Positions 1-12,749 of a stretch of DNA of 64,000 nt are shown here, piece after piece. Positions within the stretch are counted from its first letter, which is position 1. Each line of letters opens with the position of its first letter. A program made the position numbers and the translations under genes. This stretch comes from Chrysomallon squamiferum (taxonomy: Eukaryota > Mollusca > Gastropoda > Neomphalida > Peltospiridae). The DNA lies in NCBI GenBank assembly GCA_012295275.1, contig CM022671.1:23997822-24061821 (forward strand). Reading direction: 5' to 3'. The notes below the pieces were generated by a model. The model worked only from the letters and a program-made list of their open reading frames with translations, did not search any database and was not told the DNA's origin.

Positions 1-570
1 ATAGTTTCCGTACTTACGGAATCTTGTATGCATAAAAATATAACTTTAGCATTCGGTTTGAATTTTTTGTCAATTTAATAAATAAATACATTAATATCTG
101 AAAATTATGTTATCCCTAACTTAGCCTCATTATCGAACAGTCAGTGAGCCTTCTTCATTTCAGGGTCAGACTGGTTCCTTCAAGGTTGACCTTTACGTCA
201 TACAGCGTTTTACGTTAAATTATTGTGGTTATTATGATTATTGTTATTATTTAAGATTTTTATATTAATGTTATTTTTTCATTACACAAATAACATAATG
301 AATAACTGTCGTAGTGTTTGCAGCCTTACCTTGAAAACTTTCTTCAAAAAAAAAAGAAGAAGAAAAAAAAAAAGTTGTATCGTCGGTGACTGGATAAAAA
401 GTCACAGGAAACAAAAAGCCTTCCGCCTTTCGACATAATAAAAATACGGTAGTAGACTTGACTCACGCTATTTAAATCAATTCGTAACACAACGATACAT
501 TTCCCCGAAAATAAAAACCAAATATGTATGAGATGCTTTCAAAAAAAAAAAAAAAAAAAAAAAATGAAAA

Positions 571-625
<55 letters not shown>

Positions 626-1779
626 GAAAGCCTATAGATTAAAACAAAACGAAATAAAATATATTAAAAAAAAAAAAAAAATAAAAATAAAAATAAAATA
701 AAATAAAATAAAATAATAAATAAACAAGACAAAAATACAGGAGAAAAGCAATACAAAATACATATGTAACTCATTAGATCATAAAAAGAATTACAAGTAA
801 TATTAGCAACAACGGCAACAACAACAACAATAATAAAACAAACAAACAAATAAATAAGCGGATAAGTAAATAAATAAATAAAAAAGATGGAAGTAGATGA
901 AGAGCAACATCAACAAAACTATTAAATAAATAAATAAATAAATAAATAGATGAATAAATATTTATAAGACGAAATAGACAAACAATAAAATAAACCATAA
1001 GCCAGTCTAATACAATTAACCTCGACTTCGAAAAGACGGCGTTATACGAGGCTGTCAAATCTCTCCATTCATAAGTTACTTTACTAAAGAACAAAAGAAA
1101 TTCAAAGTCGATTTTAACCCGGATATATAAAATTATTGGTGAAATGAAAATAGTTTTGAACGGAAGGTTGTGAGATATAAATAACTAACAGTCATTGTAT
1201 AATATTTAATACTTTTTGATAACATAACTAATGATTTTTTTGGGGGGTTGTTGTAGTAACTATAATTATTTTAGCATACAAACAATTTCATCGTTATAAA
1301 AAAAAAAAAAAAAGAAATAATAAAATGAAATAAAATGATTTAAAATGAAATAATGAAGAAATAAAGTTACGACAAGAATATCGAACGTCATCATTAAATA
1401 TAGAAGGCATCAGCAACCGACAAACACATTGAGTGAATTTTAACGTGTAATAATAGCTAAATCTGAACTGACATAAAATATATGCTTAAAGTTCTTGGAA
1501 TTTTCAGAGATTATCATGCATTCATCTGACAAAAAACAAAATATCGCGTGGACAGCTGCACCCTTGTTCCTCGTATGGGTGAAATATTCATATTTCCCAT
1601 GACACTTATAAATAAATATCTGAATATTATTTTAAAGTCGAAATTCCGGGTTCAACAGTAGCCTTTGTTTTTTGTTTTGTTTGTATAATGTTTGCATTAC
1701 TAAAGTTCCTTTTTCAAGGATTTCGCATACAGTCAAAACTAAAATAAAGTTAGATCGATCGATAGATATTTAAATAAAT

Positions 1780-1816
<37 letters not shown>

Positions 1817-2735
1817 ATAAATAATTAGAAACAAAAAAAAAAAAAAAAATATAATAATAAAAATAAAAAAGTAAATAAAAAAAAAATAATAACATAATAA
1901 AACTTCGTTATATAAAGCAAAGTTCTGTCACAAAGTTGAACAAATATCTAGGTTTTGTAACTGTAAGATGAAAGATAATATTTCACCCGTATCTTACAAT
2001 ATAGAGCGTGTCTTACTTGTTTGAATATAATAACCAACAACAACAGTAGTAGTAGCAGTAGTAATAATAATAATAAAAGAGAAATAACATATTTATTAAA
2101 AATTTAAAAATTGAACAAAAAACAAAAATAGAAAAACTAGATTAAAAAAATATAAAATAAAATAGCTCCAGCACAGACGAACGTGAAACAAAAATAACAA
2201 ACTAAACAGAAACATTTAATTATAGAAAAAAAAAAAAAATGTATGCTTAAAGAACGAACAAGCGAGCGAGCAAACAAGAAAAGACTGCATTAATAAATGA
2301 ATTGCTTATTTGGAGTTAAAATAATTTCCATATTAACGTCAGTCTGTAGCCGTGACCTTTACGATATTCTTCACCTTTAGTTTTAAATTATGTTTGATTA
2401 AAGATACATGATAACCTGATGCAGCTGTTGCAAACGAGAATATTATCATTTGGACTCTGAACTGTCGCACTGTCTGTCGTATTTCGATATTTCTCTGTAA
2501 ACGGGGTCAAAGGAACGCTAGGCTAGCAGATTCTTCGACTGTCGTTAAAAACTTGACATTTCAACGATTTCTTTACGTTGATTCACACTTCATCTTAGCG
2601 TTTTGGGTCGAATTAAATTCAGTTTTAAATTGTATCAACAACAAGCAAAATAGTAAAAAAAGAATATCCTGTAAACAACATCACCATCATCATCCTCACC
2701 ATAAACGACGCTGGCGTAAACAATAGCAACGAATG

Positions 2736-2795
<60 letters not shown>

Positions 2796-3488
2796 CAAAA
2801 CATAATCAAAATGTTTATATGATTTTTAAAAATCTATAATAAAAACGGGTATTTTCGCTATGATTATTCGAAGGCAAGGAGTATAGTCGATATCTCAGTT
2901 CTGATTTTCCTAATTTTTAGTTTCATAAAAATTAATTAAATTATTAATTAATGCGACTCAGATCTGTCTGATGATAATACTGAAACATTAGCATAACCAT
3001 TCATTTTGTGTAAAAACGAATTTAGGACAAACTGATAAGACTTTATAACTGAAAATAAAAATCACTTGTAAAATATATAGATTGTGATCTTTAAAAAAAA
3101 AAAAAATAATAATAATAAAATAAAGAAAACAGAAAGAAAAAAGCAACATGAAAAAAAAAAAAAAAAAAAAAAAAAAACAACTGTAAACTATTAAAAAAAA
3201 AAAAAAAAAAACGAACAAACAAACAAAATTTAATCAAATATCTTTTAATAATTTATGCAAAAAGAAAAACGAAAAAAAAAAAAAAAAAAAGTTCAAGATA
3301 AATATCTATATATTTATATTTATGTCTATTAATTTTAACTGTATAACCAAATTTTACTGATTTCCATAAAATCGGTAGTTCACACAACGTCTTGGTAATA
3401 AATTTTCCCGGTGTTTTTTGTAAGTTTTTGATTTTTTTACGCAATCCGTTTTCATTTTACCGCCTCACAGAAAGTCTGCCATGTTATT
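1..3488. other. Gene-free upstream region rich in simple repeats
   Basis: No coding exon is recognisable. The stretch holds poly-A runs (about 541-563, 3150-3177, 3193-3211), (AAT)n at about 576-623 and 2744-2795, an (AT)n tract near 1782-1813 and many AAAT-type repeats. Open frames here are low-complexity products of these repeats. Slightly less AT-rich islands near 130-230, 1530-1600 and 2340-2560 gave no recognisable protein. Confidence 0.6.
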
Positions 3489-3691
3489 ATTGGTTAATAT
3501 AAATACCCTGAGCTATAATATAACTATTCTGGGAATTTGTATTTATCACTTCTAAACTTAAAAAGTGACAAACGAACGTATGTCGCTCAAACACGGAAGA
3601 CGTAATTTTGATACTGTTTTCTTATTTGTCAGTTATACGGAAACGGAAAAAAAAGAAAAAAAGCAGAATACTTTGTACTGAAGGTATATAT
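3489..3691 (+). promoter_or_regulatory. Putative promoter region of IL-17-like gene 1
   Basis: An inverted CCAAT box (3489-3493) is followed directly by a TATAAATA motif (3498-3505), and a second TATA-like motif lies at about 3684-3691, some 75 bp before the start codon. If the proximal TATA is used, transcription would begin around 3715, leaving a short 5' UTR. If the distal one is used, the transcript would include a 23-codon upstream ORF (3701-3772) that overlaps the main ATG in another frame. The assignment is by motif only; AT-rich DNA produces TATA-like strings by chance. Confidence 0.35.
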
Positions 3692-3761
3692 TAGCTAGAC
3701 ATGGCTAAGACTGGTATCTTTACTGAATTTGAAATATTAAGAAGGAGAAACCAGCAGAGAA

Positions 3762-4127
3762 ATGGAACATAATCAGGTAATCTTCAGTTTCTTCTTTTAT
3801 TTCAGTGTTTAGTGTTAGGTTGAAAAATGAATACTGTCCGATCAAAAGAGAATATATATATTTCTTTACTTGATAATAAACATACAACAAATCATTAATT
3901 TTTTTTTACAAAAACTATTTTTTATTCAAAATAAATCCAAGCACAATAAAACTGTTATTGGGTATAAAATAATATAACAATAGTTATTCAGTTCTTTGGA
4001 AAATGAATGTTAAATGATATTTAATTTAATTTAATTTTTTTTTTTTTTAATTGAATTGAATTAACAATTAAATATTTAGAGTTCTTATTCTTGCAATCTA
4101 ATTACACTGATGTACAAAAGTAAATTT

Positions 4128-4193
<66 letters not shown>

Positions 4194-4428
4194 TTTACTA
4201 TTAATAATAATAACTTACTTTTTACATTTTCCTATTTATTTATTTTATTATTACTTTTATATATGAGATAATATATTTATAGTAGATAAATAAAAAGTTA
4301 AATTATTTGTTTTTCATATTTTTATTAACTAAAATTAACTAAAGATATCGAATGAATTAAATATTTTATTCACAAGAAGGTCAAGTTAAATGTTGCGTAA
4401 AAATTCTCAAATTGTTTTTCGTTAAATG

Positions 4429-4465
<37 letters not shown>

Positions 4466-5277
4466 GTAGTAGTAGTAGTATTAGTATTATAAGTATCATC
4501 ATCATCATTATTATTACTACTACTACTGTTACTACTACTACTGCTACTACTACTAAAGAGATAAAAAAAAAAAAAAAAATGTAAACACGTAGAGAATTTA
4601 GGATAGGTCTGGAAACTATTTTCAAACCATGTGCAAACTTGGACGGTTCTGGGGAATTCCCTATGTTTAGAATTCATGTATCATCATTCCTTATTTTTAA
4701 ATATTTCTATTTATTTATTTTATATTATAATTACTTTTATTTACGATAAAATATGTCTATAATATATAAATAAAAAGTTAAATTAATTGTTTTTCATATT
4801 TTTATTAACTAAAATTAAATAAAGATATGGAACGGATTTAACTTTTTATTCACAATTAGAAAAGTTAAATGTTGCCTAAAATATTGACAAATTGTTTTTC
4901 GTTAAATGATTTTTATTATTATTATAAGTGTCATTATTATTATTATTATTACTAAAAAGATAATTAAAAAAGTACACAATTTAGGATAGGTCTAGAAATT
5001 ATTTTCAAACAATGTGCAAATACGGTCTGTTCTGGGAAATTCTCTATGTTTAGAATTCATATATTTTAATGCCTTATTTTCAACATTTTGCTATTTACTT
5101 ATTCTTTTGCGAGGATATATATTTAAAATATATGAATAAAAAAGTTAAAATAATTGTTTTTCATATTTTTATTAAAATTAAATTTAAAAAAGAATATTTA
5201 ATGAATTAAATCTTGCGGAATATATTCAAATAGTTATCGTTAAATGATTTTTATTCATTTATCACCATTATTATTGC

Positions 5278-5324
<47 letters not shown>

Positions 5325-5824
5325 CTGTTGTTGTTGTTGTTATTTATTTATTTGTAAAAAATTATAATTATTTTTCGAATTTAACAATTACTCATTCTCC
5401 ATTCTATCTACAATTATTATTCTAAACATTAAAAAAAAACGAATATTCTTTCTAACCAAACTGTCATCTGGTTTATTTAACTATTTCACACTTCGTATTA
5501 CAGTTACGCATCTTCTTCATCATAATCGTCGCCGTCGTCGTCACCGTACTATCAAATCCGTGCGACGACAGTTTTAACGACGACAGCAACGCCCCTCCTT
5601 CGCCGCCCGTCACTTCACCGTTTGACCTTGACGAGTCGTTTTACTTGCTGAGAGTTCTGAGGAAGACGTTCAGCGGTGAACCTCCGCGGTTCCGCTCTCC
5701 GACAGCCTCCATAATACACTTTGCAGGAAAAACGTCGTGCAGCTACTCGCAAAGTACGTGTGAAAAATATATCACGAAATGTTATGTATCTATATCTATG
5801 TCTATATATCTATCTACATCTATA

Positions 5825-5903
<79 letters not shown>

Positions 5904-6316
5904 ATATATATATATATTAAAAACGTACAGACATACAGACATTAAAAACGAAAACCTAATTCACTTATTATTTTTCGATTTATTATTATTATTATTATTA
6001 ATTAATTAATTAATTATTTTGTTTTATTATTATATTTCTTTTAAATTTCGCAGAAAAAGAAAATGACATCTTCCACTCATCACATTCAGTTTATTAAGCA
6101 GCATACTTTTTTTGTTACACTTTTATATCGTCCAATATTCAGTATGAATTAAACCTTATTTAATTATTATTATTATTATTTATTTAATATTTTTATGACC
6201 AGAAAACATTCTGTCGTAATTTTAATGTTGTCATTTTAACCCGGTGATGTTGTTGTTGTTGTTATTATTATTGTTATAATTATTATTATTATTATTATTA
6301 TTATTATTTATTATTA

Positions 6317-6360
<44 letters not shown>

Positions 6361-6757
6361 TTTTATTACTATTTTTTTTTTTTTTTTTTCAGATGACACT
6401 TCTGGCTTTCCACTAGTATATTCAAAATCCACGTGCAAATCCTATTTGGTCCTGAACTACGATCCGTTCAGGATTCCTAGCACAGTGGTTGAGGTACGCT
6501 GTGCATGTGACCACTGTCGGTCGAGGTCTGCGACGCGTATTTCCGTCAACGTCTGCAGGCCGATTTTCTACTACCGCCGAATGTGGCGTCGAAAATGTAA
6601 CAAGAAAACGAAGAGATACGTCAGTGTTGAAGTACTGGAACCGCTCGTTGTGGGCTGTACCTGTGTTAATGTGCCCACAGAGAAAATACACCCCAAGAAA
6701 CACGCATCTCCGTATAGGATGCAGAAAAAGATGAAGAAGATGAAGAAGAATATTTAG
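3762..6757 (+). CDS. Interleukin-17-like secreted cytokine, gene 1 of the cluster (3 exons)
   Basis: A predicted secreted cytokine of about 209 residues. Exons are 3762-3776, 5504-5753 and 6393-6757, with intron phases 0 and 1 and GT-AG borders. Exon 1 codes only for MEHNQ; exon 2 opens with the hydrophobic signal-peptide core LRIFFIIIVAVVVTVLS. The C-terminal half is an IL-17 domain: it contains NYDPFRIP (family hallmark N-x-D-P-x-R-I/Y-P), the cysteine set RCACDHC, then NVC, RKC and the terminal GCTC motif, which builds the cystine-knot-like fold. Length matches IL-17 proteins. Family members act outside the cell as dimers on IL-17 receptors and drive innate immune and epithelial responses. 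The tail after the domain is Lys-rich and Met-rich (about 20 residues). First of three tandem paralogues. The short exon 1 is inferred from its fit in phase and signal peptide, so it is the least certain part. Confidence 0.85.
4218..5300. repeat. Three diverged tandem copies of a 0.25-0.47 kb unit in intron 1
   Basis: Copy A (about 4218-4678), copy B (about 4690-5058) and the shorter copy C (about 5075-5300) share the same order of blocks: a TATTTATT-rich start, an AAATAAAAAGTTAAATT block, TTGTTTTTCATATTTTTATT, TCGTTAAATGATT, an (ATT)n run, then, in A and B only, TTTAGGATAGGTCT and a TTTAGAATTCAT end. Length differences come mostly from the (ATT)n run and from truncation of C. Confidence 0.75.
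4651..4660 (+). promoter_or_regulatory. Consensus kappa-B-like site in intron 1 of IL-17-like gene 1
   Basis: GGGGAATTCC matches the NF-kappa-B consensus GGGRNNYYCC and, with the following C, is part of a palindrome. It lies at the end of tandem copy A; the matching position in copy B (about 5034-5044) is degraded. IL-17 genes are known immune-regulated genes, but function here is inference. Confidence 0.35.
5829..5899. repeat. (TC)n microsatellite just inside intron 2 of IL-17-like gene 1
   Basis: Near-perfect TC dinucleotide run about 70 bp long, preceded by TCTA repeats and followed by a short TA run. It begins about 75 bp after the exon 2 donor. Confidence 0.95.
6241..6362. repeat. (TTA)n / TGT trinucleotide array before the exon 3 acceptor
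   Basis: A broken TTA/TTG trinucleotide run followed by a poly-T tract (6372-6389) that serves as the polypyrimidine tract for the acceptor ending at 6392. Confidence 0.9.
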
Positions 6758-6877
6758 GGATAAAAATTAAAAAAAAAAAAAAAAAATCAGCTTCTCTCAA
6801 AAGTTTGTTTTTAATTTAAATTTTTTAATAATTGAATATTACGCTTGTTTATTTGATAAAAAATGTTAAAATGTTAG

Positions 6878-6883
6878 AATAAA
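6878..6883 (+). terminator. Candidate polyadenylation signal of IL-17-like gene 1
   Basis: AATAAA 121 bp after the stop codon. The intervening 3' UTR contains several ATTTA pentamers; such AU-rich elements destabilise vertebrate cytokine mRNAs, but in this AT-rich background they may be chance. Confidence 0.5.
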
Positions 6884-8110
6884 TGAAAAATTAATGATTT
6901 TATTCATTTATTAACTTACAGTATTATTGTTAAATATTTATTGCCTTATATAAAAGACGTTAATATATGTTTTTGTATGTCTAGAAAAAATATTTAAATT
7001 ACGCTTGTGATCAGTTTTTTAAAGCAATTATATTTTTATTATATGCTCTGACTATTTATATATTTATCATACTGTTAGACTCACATTTGTGGCTAATTTT
7101 AGAACAAGATCATACAGAACATTTTTTATAATAATACAGTGTAAAAAAAAAAAAAAAAAAAAAGGTAGTTTCTGTGAAACATTTATTATTTTGTAAATTA
7201 TCTGTTGACGTTACAACGTATGTAGTTTCAACGAAACGTGTAAGTAATTTTGTTTTTATCATTTGTACAATTTTTGAACCGTTATTGTTATTAATATATA
7301 TTATACAACACCAAATTATAACTTGTATTTGCTTTGAAGCTTTCAGTGATTATTTAACTTTTATTCATAAATTTGTTTAAAATAGTGAAATACATCGATG
7401 TTGTATTACTGCCATTGTTTGTTAAGTTTCTCAGCAACACAATGTCATCATTTATGTCGATTCTCAGCCTCTGTACTGGGTGTTTTTATTTGGCTTGACA
7501 ATAAAACTGATCATAATCTAGTGGTTTTTGTTATCAGCACTTTTTGTTTTAATTTGTCTTCGTAATAAAACGGATTATTATTCAACGGTTTTTTGCTTCG
7601 TATGTTTGAAGATTTAAGCACATGTATTAAATTAACGATATGTTAGTCTGTAATTATATTCCGACTTGAGTTGAGCAAACACATTTTTTTAACAGTTTAT
7701 TTAAATGTATTACTGGTATGTATACTTATGAAGAAGATGCAGATTCTGTATCTTAGATGATTTGCGTAACTGAAAAGATGGCGTCTTAAGTGTAACATTT
7801 ATGTCACTTGAATTACATAATGAAGTTAAAAAAAAAAAAAAAATAAAATAAAATAAAATAAAAATAATATTAATAAAAAAAAAAAAAAAAAAAAAAAATA
7901 TCTAATAATGATAATAATAATAATAATAAAATAAAATAAATAAATAAAACAAAGCAACAATAACAAAGCAAAAAACAAACAAACAAATAAACAAAAAAAA
8001 AAAAAAAATTAAAGAACGAAAAAAAGAAAGGAAGGAAAAGAATAAATGATAAAAACAAAAGAAAACAAAAAGCTATTTAAAATTAATTCAGAGTCAGTGA
8101 AGTGAAGTGA

Positions 8111-8216
8111 AAAAAAATTAACGTGCTAATCAGAGCAAGGTGTTGTGAAGCACGTCTACGACGGGCACGTTTTCTGACAGGTCAGCGGGCGTGTCCGTCG
8201 CAGAAAAGAGTTTTGG
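8111..8216 (+). pseudogene. Probable remnant of a fourth IL-17-like gene (part of exon 2)
   Basis: In one open frame this stretch reads RFLTGQRACP at about 8177-8206, close to YFTGQRKCP in IL-17-like gene 3 (17104-17130); the DNA agrees at about 18 of 23 positions there. It ends at a good donor, TTGG|GTAAGG, in phase 1, the same phase as exon 2 of genes 1 and 2. It lies between two IL-17 genes on the same strand. Against a live gene: an in-frame stop at 8108-8110 limits it to about 35 codons, no signal-peptide portion is seen, and no DPxRIP/cystine exon was found before gene 2. The match is short, so chance is possible. Confidence 0.4.
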
Positions 8217-8462
8217 GTAAGGAAAGAGAGTGGGTTCTCGTTACGAGTGCAGGACACAAGGGAGTGTCCAGCACATCGGATCGTAACGAGAATAATTCAG
8301 AGTCAAAATTTCAGGCTTAATGTAGCAGTAATTGCAATGGTGCGAACAGTGGTAGAAGTAGACGTAACAATAATAAAAACAGCAGGGAAAACTACTACTA
8401 CTAATCTTATTACTATAACTGCTATAATAACAACACTTATTATCACCACTATTAAATTCTGC

Positions 8463-8504
<42 letters not shown>

Positions 8505-8770
8505 AATTATTATTCCTTGTGAAGCCTCACCTTCTCTGGAAAGCACATACGTAATGCATTAATGTGGAGCGGGCTGTACGGCTGGAATATGATTTAGCTG
8601 ACTATGAGAAGGTACAAATGAAATATTTCTCTTGTTAATAATCTATTAAAAAAAAGCCTAGGAAATTGAGGTAGCTGGTTTCTTCTCTCAATATAATCAG
8701 TTTAATAAATAATATATGCTGAAGTATTATATTCCCGTTACTAAATAACTTCGAATTCGAATTTATTTGT

Positions 8771-8844
8771 GACACAATAATAATAATAATAATGCTAATA
8801 ATAATAATAATAATAATAATGATAACAACAACAACAACAACAAC

Positions 8845-8910
<66 letters not shown>
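8771..8910. repeat. (AAT)n with internal (AAC)n microsatellite
   Basis: Trinucleotide array of AAT units with a central block of ACA/AAC units, about 140 bp. Confidence 0.95.
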
Positions 8911-8911
<1 letters not shown>

Positions 8912-9183
8912 GCATAAAAAATAAAGAAAGATGTTTAAGAAAGAAGGCTACAACGATCGAGGTAATAACAAAATTATTTTAGTGTATGATTACTGGAGCT
9001 ATATTAAAATTAGCAACATGTTATGTAATAAACTGCACGTTTTGGCAATGCCAGGGTTTTATACATTTATATCTTATCTGCAGTCAACTTACTTTCTCTG
9101 TCTTTGACTTCTGTTTTTATTTATAACTATTTTTTCTTTTAAAATTAGTTGTTCTACTGTTGAAAAGTAATTTACATATCTAC

Positions 9184-9188
9184 ATCTA

Positions 9189-9235
<47 letters not shown>

Positions 9236-9280
9236 ATATATATATATATGTATGTATGTATGTGTATATATATATATATA
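9184..9280. repeat. (TCTA)n / (TA)n / (TGTA)n compound microsatellite
   Basis: Tetranucleotide TCTA run passing into TA and then GTAT units. Confidence 0.9.
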
Positions 9281-10389
9281 TTGTAAATAAATTCAATAAA
9301 GAAATAAAGAAAAAAAGAAAGAAGCAAAGAAATGATTAAATAATTAACTAAATAAATAACTAAACAAACACACACACATATATTCAAACAAATAAACAAA
9401 TTGTAAATAAATTAAAAAAAGTAAATAAATAAATAAATAAATAAATAACAGCTAAATCGATATAGTGAAATTATATAATTATTTAATTAAGTTAATGTTT
9501 ATAATTCTTCACTTCTCTGTTCTGTGTCTTTCTCTTTTGTTTTGTTTTAATGTTATTGTAACTCTGCCTTTTCCACGCGTGTTTATTTTCACTCTCATTG
9601 TTGCTGTAGTGGTGTAACCACACACTTACAATATTCCCATTGATCTAAAGGACAAGATTAGGGTTTTTTTTTCCTCCACTTTATCTCATTTTTATAATGC
9701 TAACTAGACCGCTGGGTGATCCTGAGCTGTTTTAGTGCATGTATGGACACTTGCAGATGAAGGCGATAATTGTGTTCAAGCTACACATGGGAAGATAGAC
9801 AAATTTCTTATATCGCTGTCACACTATGGGAATATCTAAGCATATTCTATTCATCAAAAAAAAAAAAAAAAAAAAAATCATGCACTCCCTAGTCCACGTA
9901 ATTCTTCCAAGAAAAGACTCAAGCTAAGTATGCATTATTACGTAATCCGCTCTCATAATCTCCTACTAGTTTTGAAATGAAATTTCCCAATAATCCACAG
10001 AGTGCAATAGTCAGTTCCGTAATTTTAACGTTTAATATTTTAATCCCTATTTGTATATTTTTAGTTCACCTCACAGTAGTTATTTATAAAGCCACTACTT
10101 GTTGATTCCCTTCCTCTACGTCAGACTCCGGGTAACTGGATACTGTGTATTGGATATCAGGCAGCTGGATATCAGATAGCATAGCAACGCGCGAGCTTTC
10201 TTTATTATGCTTCATTATTTTATTTTAAAACCAAGATAATAGAAAATTAGGAAGATCATCACACAGATATCGATGTAGGAAAACCCAACAGGATCTGTTC
10301 CTGACAACAGTGAACTGAGAACTATAAACACAAAATAGTTACCTGTAGTACGCGAAGCTTGAATGAATAGGGGCAGGTGTCAATGTCGA

Positions 10390-10543
10390 CCAATCAAAAC
10401 GTAGTGGGTTATCTCCCGCGTCAACCATTGGCTATCGTGGACAGACCTTCAACCAATCGTGAAAGGTACACGATCGGAATGGTTAGGGATGCGATGAAAT
10501 AAAATCTACACATGAACAAATTTTAAAAAGGAATGAAAAAAAA

Positions 10544-10576
<33 letters not shown>

Positions 10577-10722
10577 AAAAACACACACCCAGATGTTAAC
10601 GATAGCTTTTCTTTCTTTTGAAAGATATTTATCCTGTTTTTTTTTTTTTTTTTTTTTTTTTTATAAATTTTTGTAAAACAATAGGCTGTTTGAGTGGGTG
10701 TGATACACCTCAAGTATTTATT
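10390..10722 (+). promoter_or_regulatory. Putative promoter of IL-17-like gene 2
   Basis: Three CCAAT-type boxes occur within 70 bp (10390-10394 forward, 10427-10431 inverted, 10453-10457 forward) in a locally GC-richer block. A TATA-like TATTTATT lies at about 10715-10722, 43-50 bp before the ATG. The CCAAT cluster is unusual for this AT-rich window; function is inferred. Confidence 0.4.
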
Positions 10723-10764
10723 TAAGCTTTGGCAAACAGAAACAGAATTATTTTAAGTACCAAA

Positions 10765-10794
10765 ATGTCTGGGTCTGCACTTGTTCAGGTCAAT

Positions 10795-10831
<37 letters not shown>

Positions 10832-11523
10832 TATAAATTTGGTTTATTACTTTGTCACTTGCAACAATAAATTAAATGTTTTATTTTTGTCAACTTTATG
10901 ACTTGCTGGTTTATCGATTTGTGATAAATTTCACTTACAGATAAAGTCAAGTATTTCGTTTTGCGAATGAATGGTTACTGATATTAAAATTTAATTTAAT
11001 TTAAATTAAAAATTTTATTTTTATTTTGTTTCATTATTATCATTAGTGAACCTAATTAATCTACATTTAACTTATGATATTATTTAGATACAAAACTAAC
11101 CGATAAATATTTATTTATTTATTTATTATAATTATTATTATTATTATTATTATTATTTATTTTATTTATTTATATTTTATAATAATTATTTTTATTATTA
11201 TTATTAATATTATTATTATTATTATTAATTATTTTTTTTTAATTGTTTTTTTTATAGATTTTATTAGTGGCAGTATTTACAACACAGTTCATGCGTACGT
11301 CCAGCAATGCGTGTGAAAACGACTACACCCTTCCACCACAGCTGCAGTCATCAGAGGAAGAAGTGGACGAGACATTTTTTCAACTTCTGCGTCATCAACG
11401 TGAACTACGACATCACAGACACAGAAATGTATCGGAAACGTATCTGTACGGAGATTGCAACTGTACGACTGAAAACAAGACGTACTGCAGCCACCCTGTT
11501 TCCAGAAATGGTAAAACATTTAT

Positions 11524-11554
<31 letters not shown>

Positions 11555-12248
11555 GCTGCTGCTGCTACCTCTATAACTACTGTTACAACTACTACTATAA
11601 CTACTACTGTTACTACTACTACTAGTACTATAACAATAACTAATAGTACAGCTTCGACGACAACTACTACAAATACTATTTCAACTACTACGACTACCAG
11701 TACTACTGCTCCTGCTACTGCTTCTAATACAACCACCGTTACCACTACAACAACAACTACTACTATTTTATTATGAGCAAATGCCGATGTTTTCAATTGT
11801 TAATTATTAGAATTAGTGAAATTATCGATCTTACCATTAAGGAATAATTATATTTTACATTCGAATAATAACAGAGTATTATGCACTGACTTGAATACTA
11901 CCTGGTAGATTTTAGAATCGATACTCCATTATGCTATATAAGGGTTATTTCCCGTTTTATTGTCAATAGTTTATCAATGAGCATTACTCTTTAGAGCAAG
12001 GTGCAAATAAATAAATAATAATAATAATAAATAAAGAAATAAAAAAAATAAAAAGACTGAAAGAATGAAAGAAAGGATTTAAAGTATACTATATAAGAAA
12101 TGAATAAAATAAATAAAATAAAAATATGTTCGTAAACAGATTAAAATCTAACATTCACTTATGGCATTTTTTGGCAACTCACTCATAAAAAATAGTGATT
12201 TATACAACCAGTGTTACATACGAGATAATTTCTTCCTTATTACACATA

Positions 12249-12286
<38 letters not shown>

Positions 12287-12706
12287 AAATATATATATAT
12301 ATAATCTAACCACTTTCTTTCTAATCGATAATAAATGTAACATGTTGAGTATAACACAAGGCAGTTGTTAGTGGGATAAAAACGATCTCTCATTGAGAAG
12401 GTAATTAATACTCGATTTAAACTTTTACTTTTCTAATTAATAAGTCACAGTCTAGTAATGAATAATTAGTAATGGCCAATCTGAAGTGAATTTTAAATAT
12501 TTAAAATTTGACTGAATAAGTGCTAAACGATCAGCCAACAGTGTTTGTGAATTAAATAAGGGCAACAGAGCAAACAACTGATTTTAAGATATGTTATGGT
12601 AGTCTGTGAAAGAGTAAATGACATCGTATTTTTCTTATTGTCAAAAGTCTGAAAGAGGTATGTCAAAAAGAGAGAGGCCATAAAGAGATTTGTTGATTTC
12701 GTGCCG

Positions 12707-12749
<43 letters not shown>

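Larger units (their letters stand above)
6884..10389. other. Intergenic region between IL-17-like genes 1 and 2
   Basis: Mostly AT-rich simple repeats: poly-A at 7143-7163 and 7881-7898, (AAT)n at about 8771-8910, (CTAT)n at about 9184-9234, AAAT repeats near 9422-9448. The only coding-like signal is the decayed exon at 8111-8216. The segment at 9600-10380 is less repetitive but shows no recognisable exon. Confidence 0.6.

Noticed and set aside
6422-6703. 93-codon minus-strand frame over IL-17-like gene 1
   Set aside because: It is the shadow of exon 3, which carries the IL-17 hallmark on the + strand.
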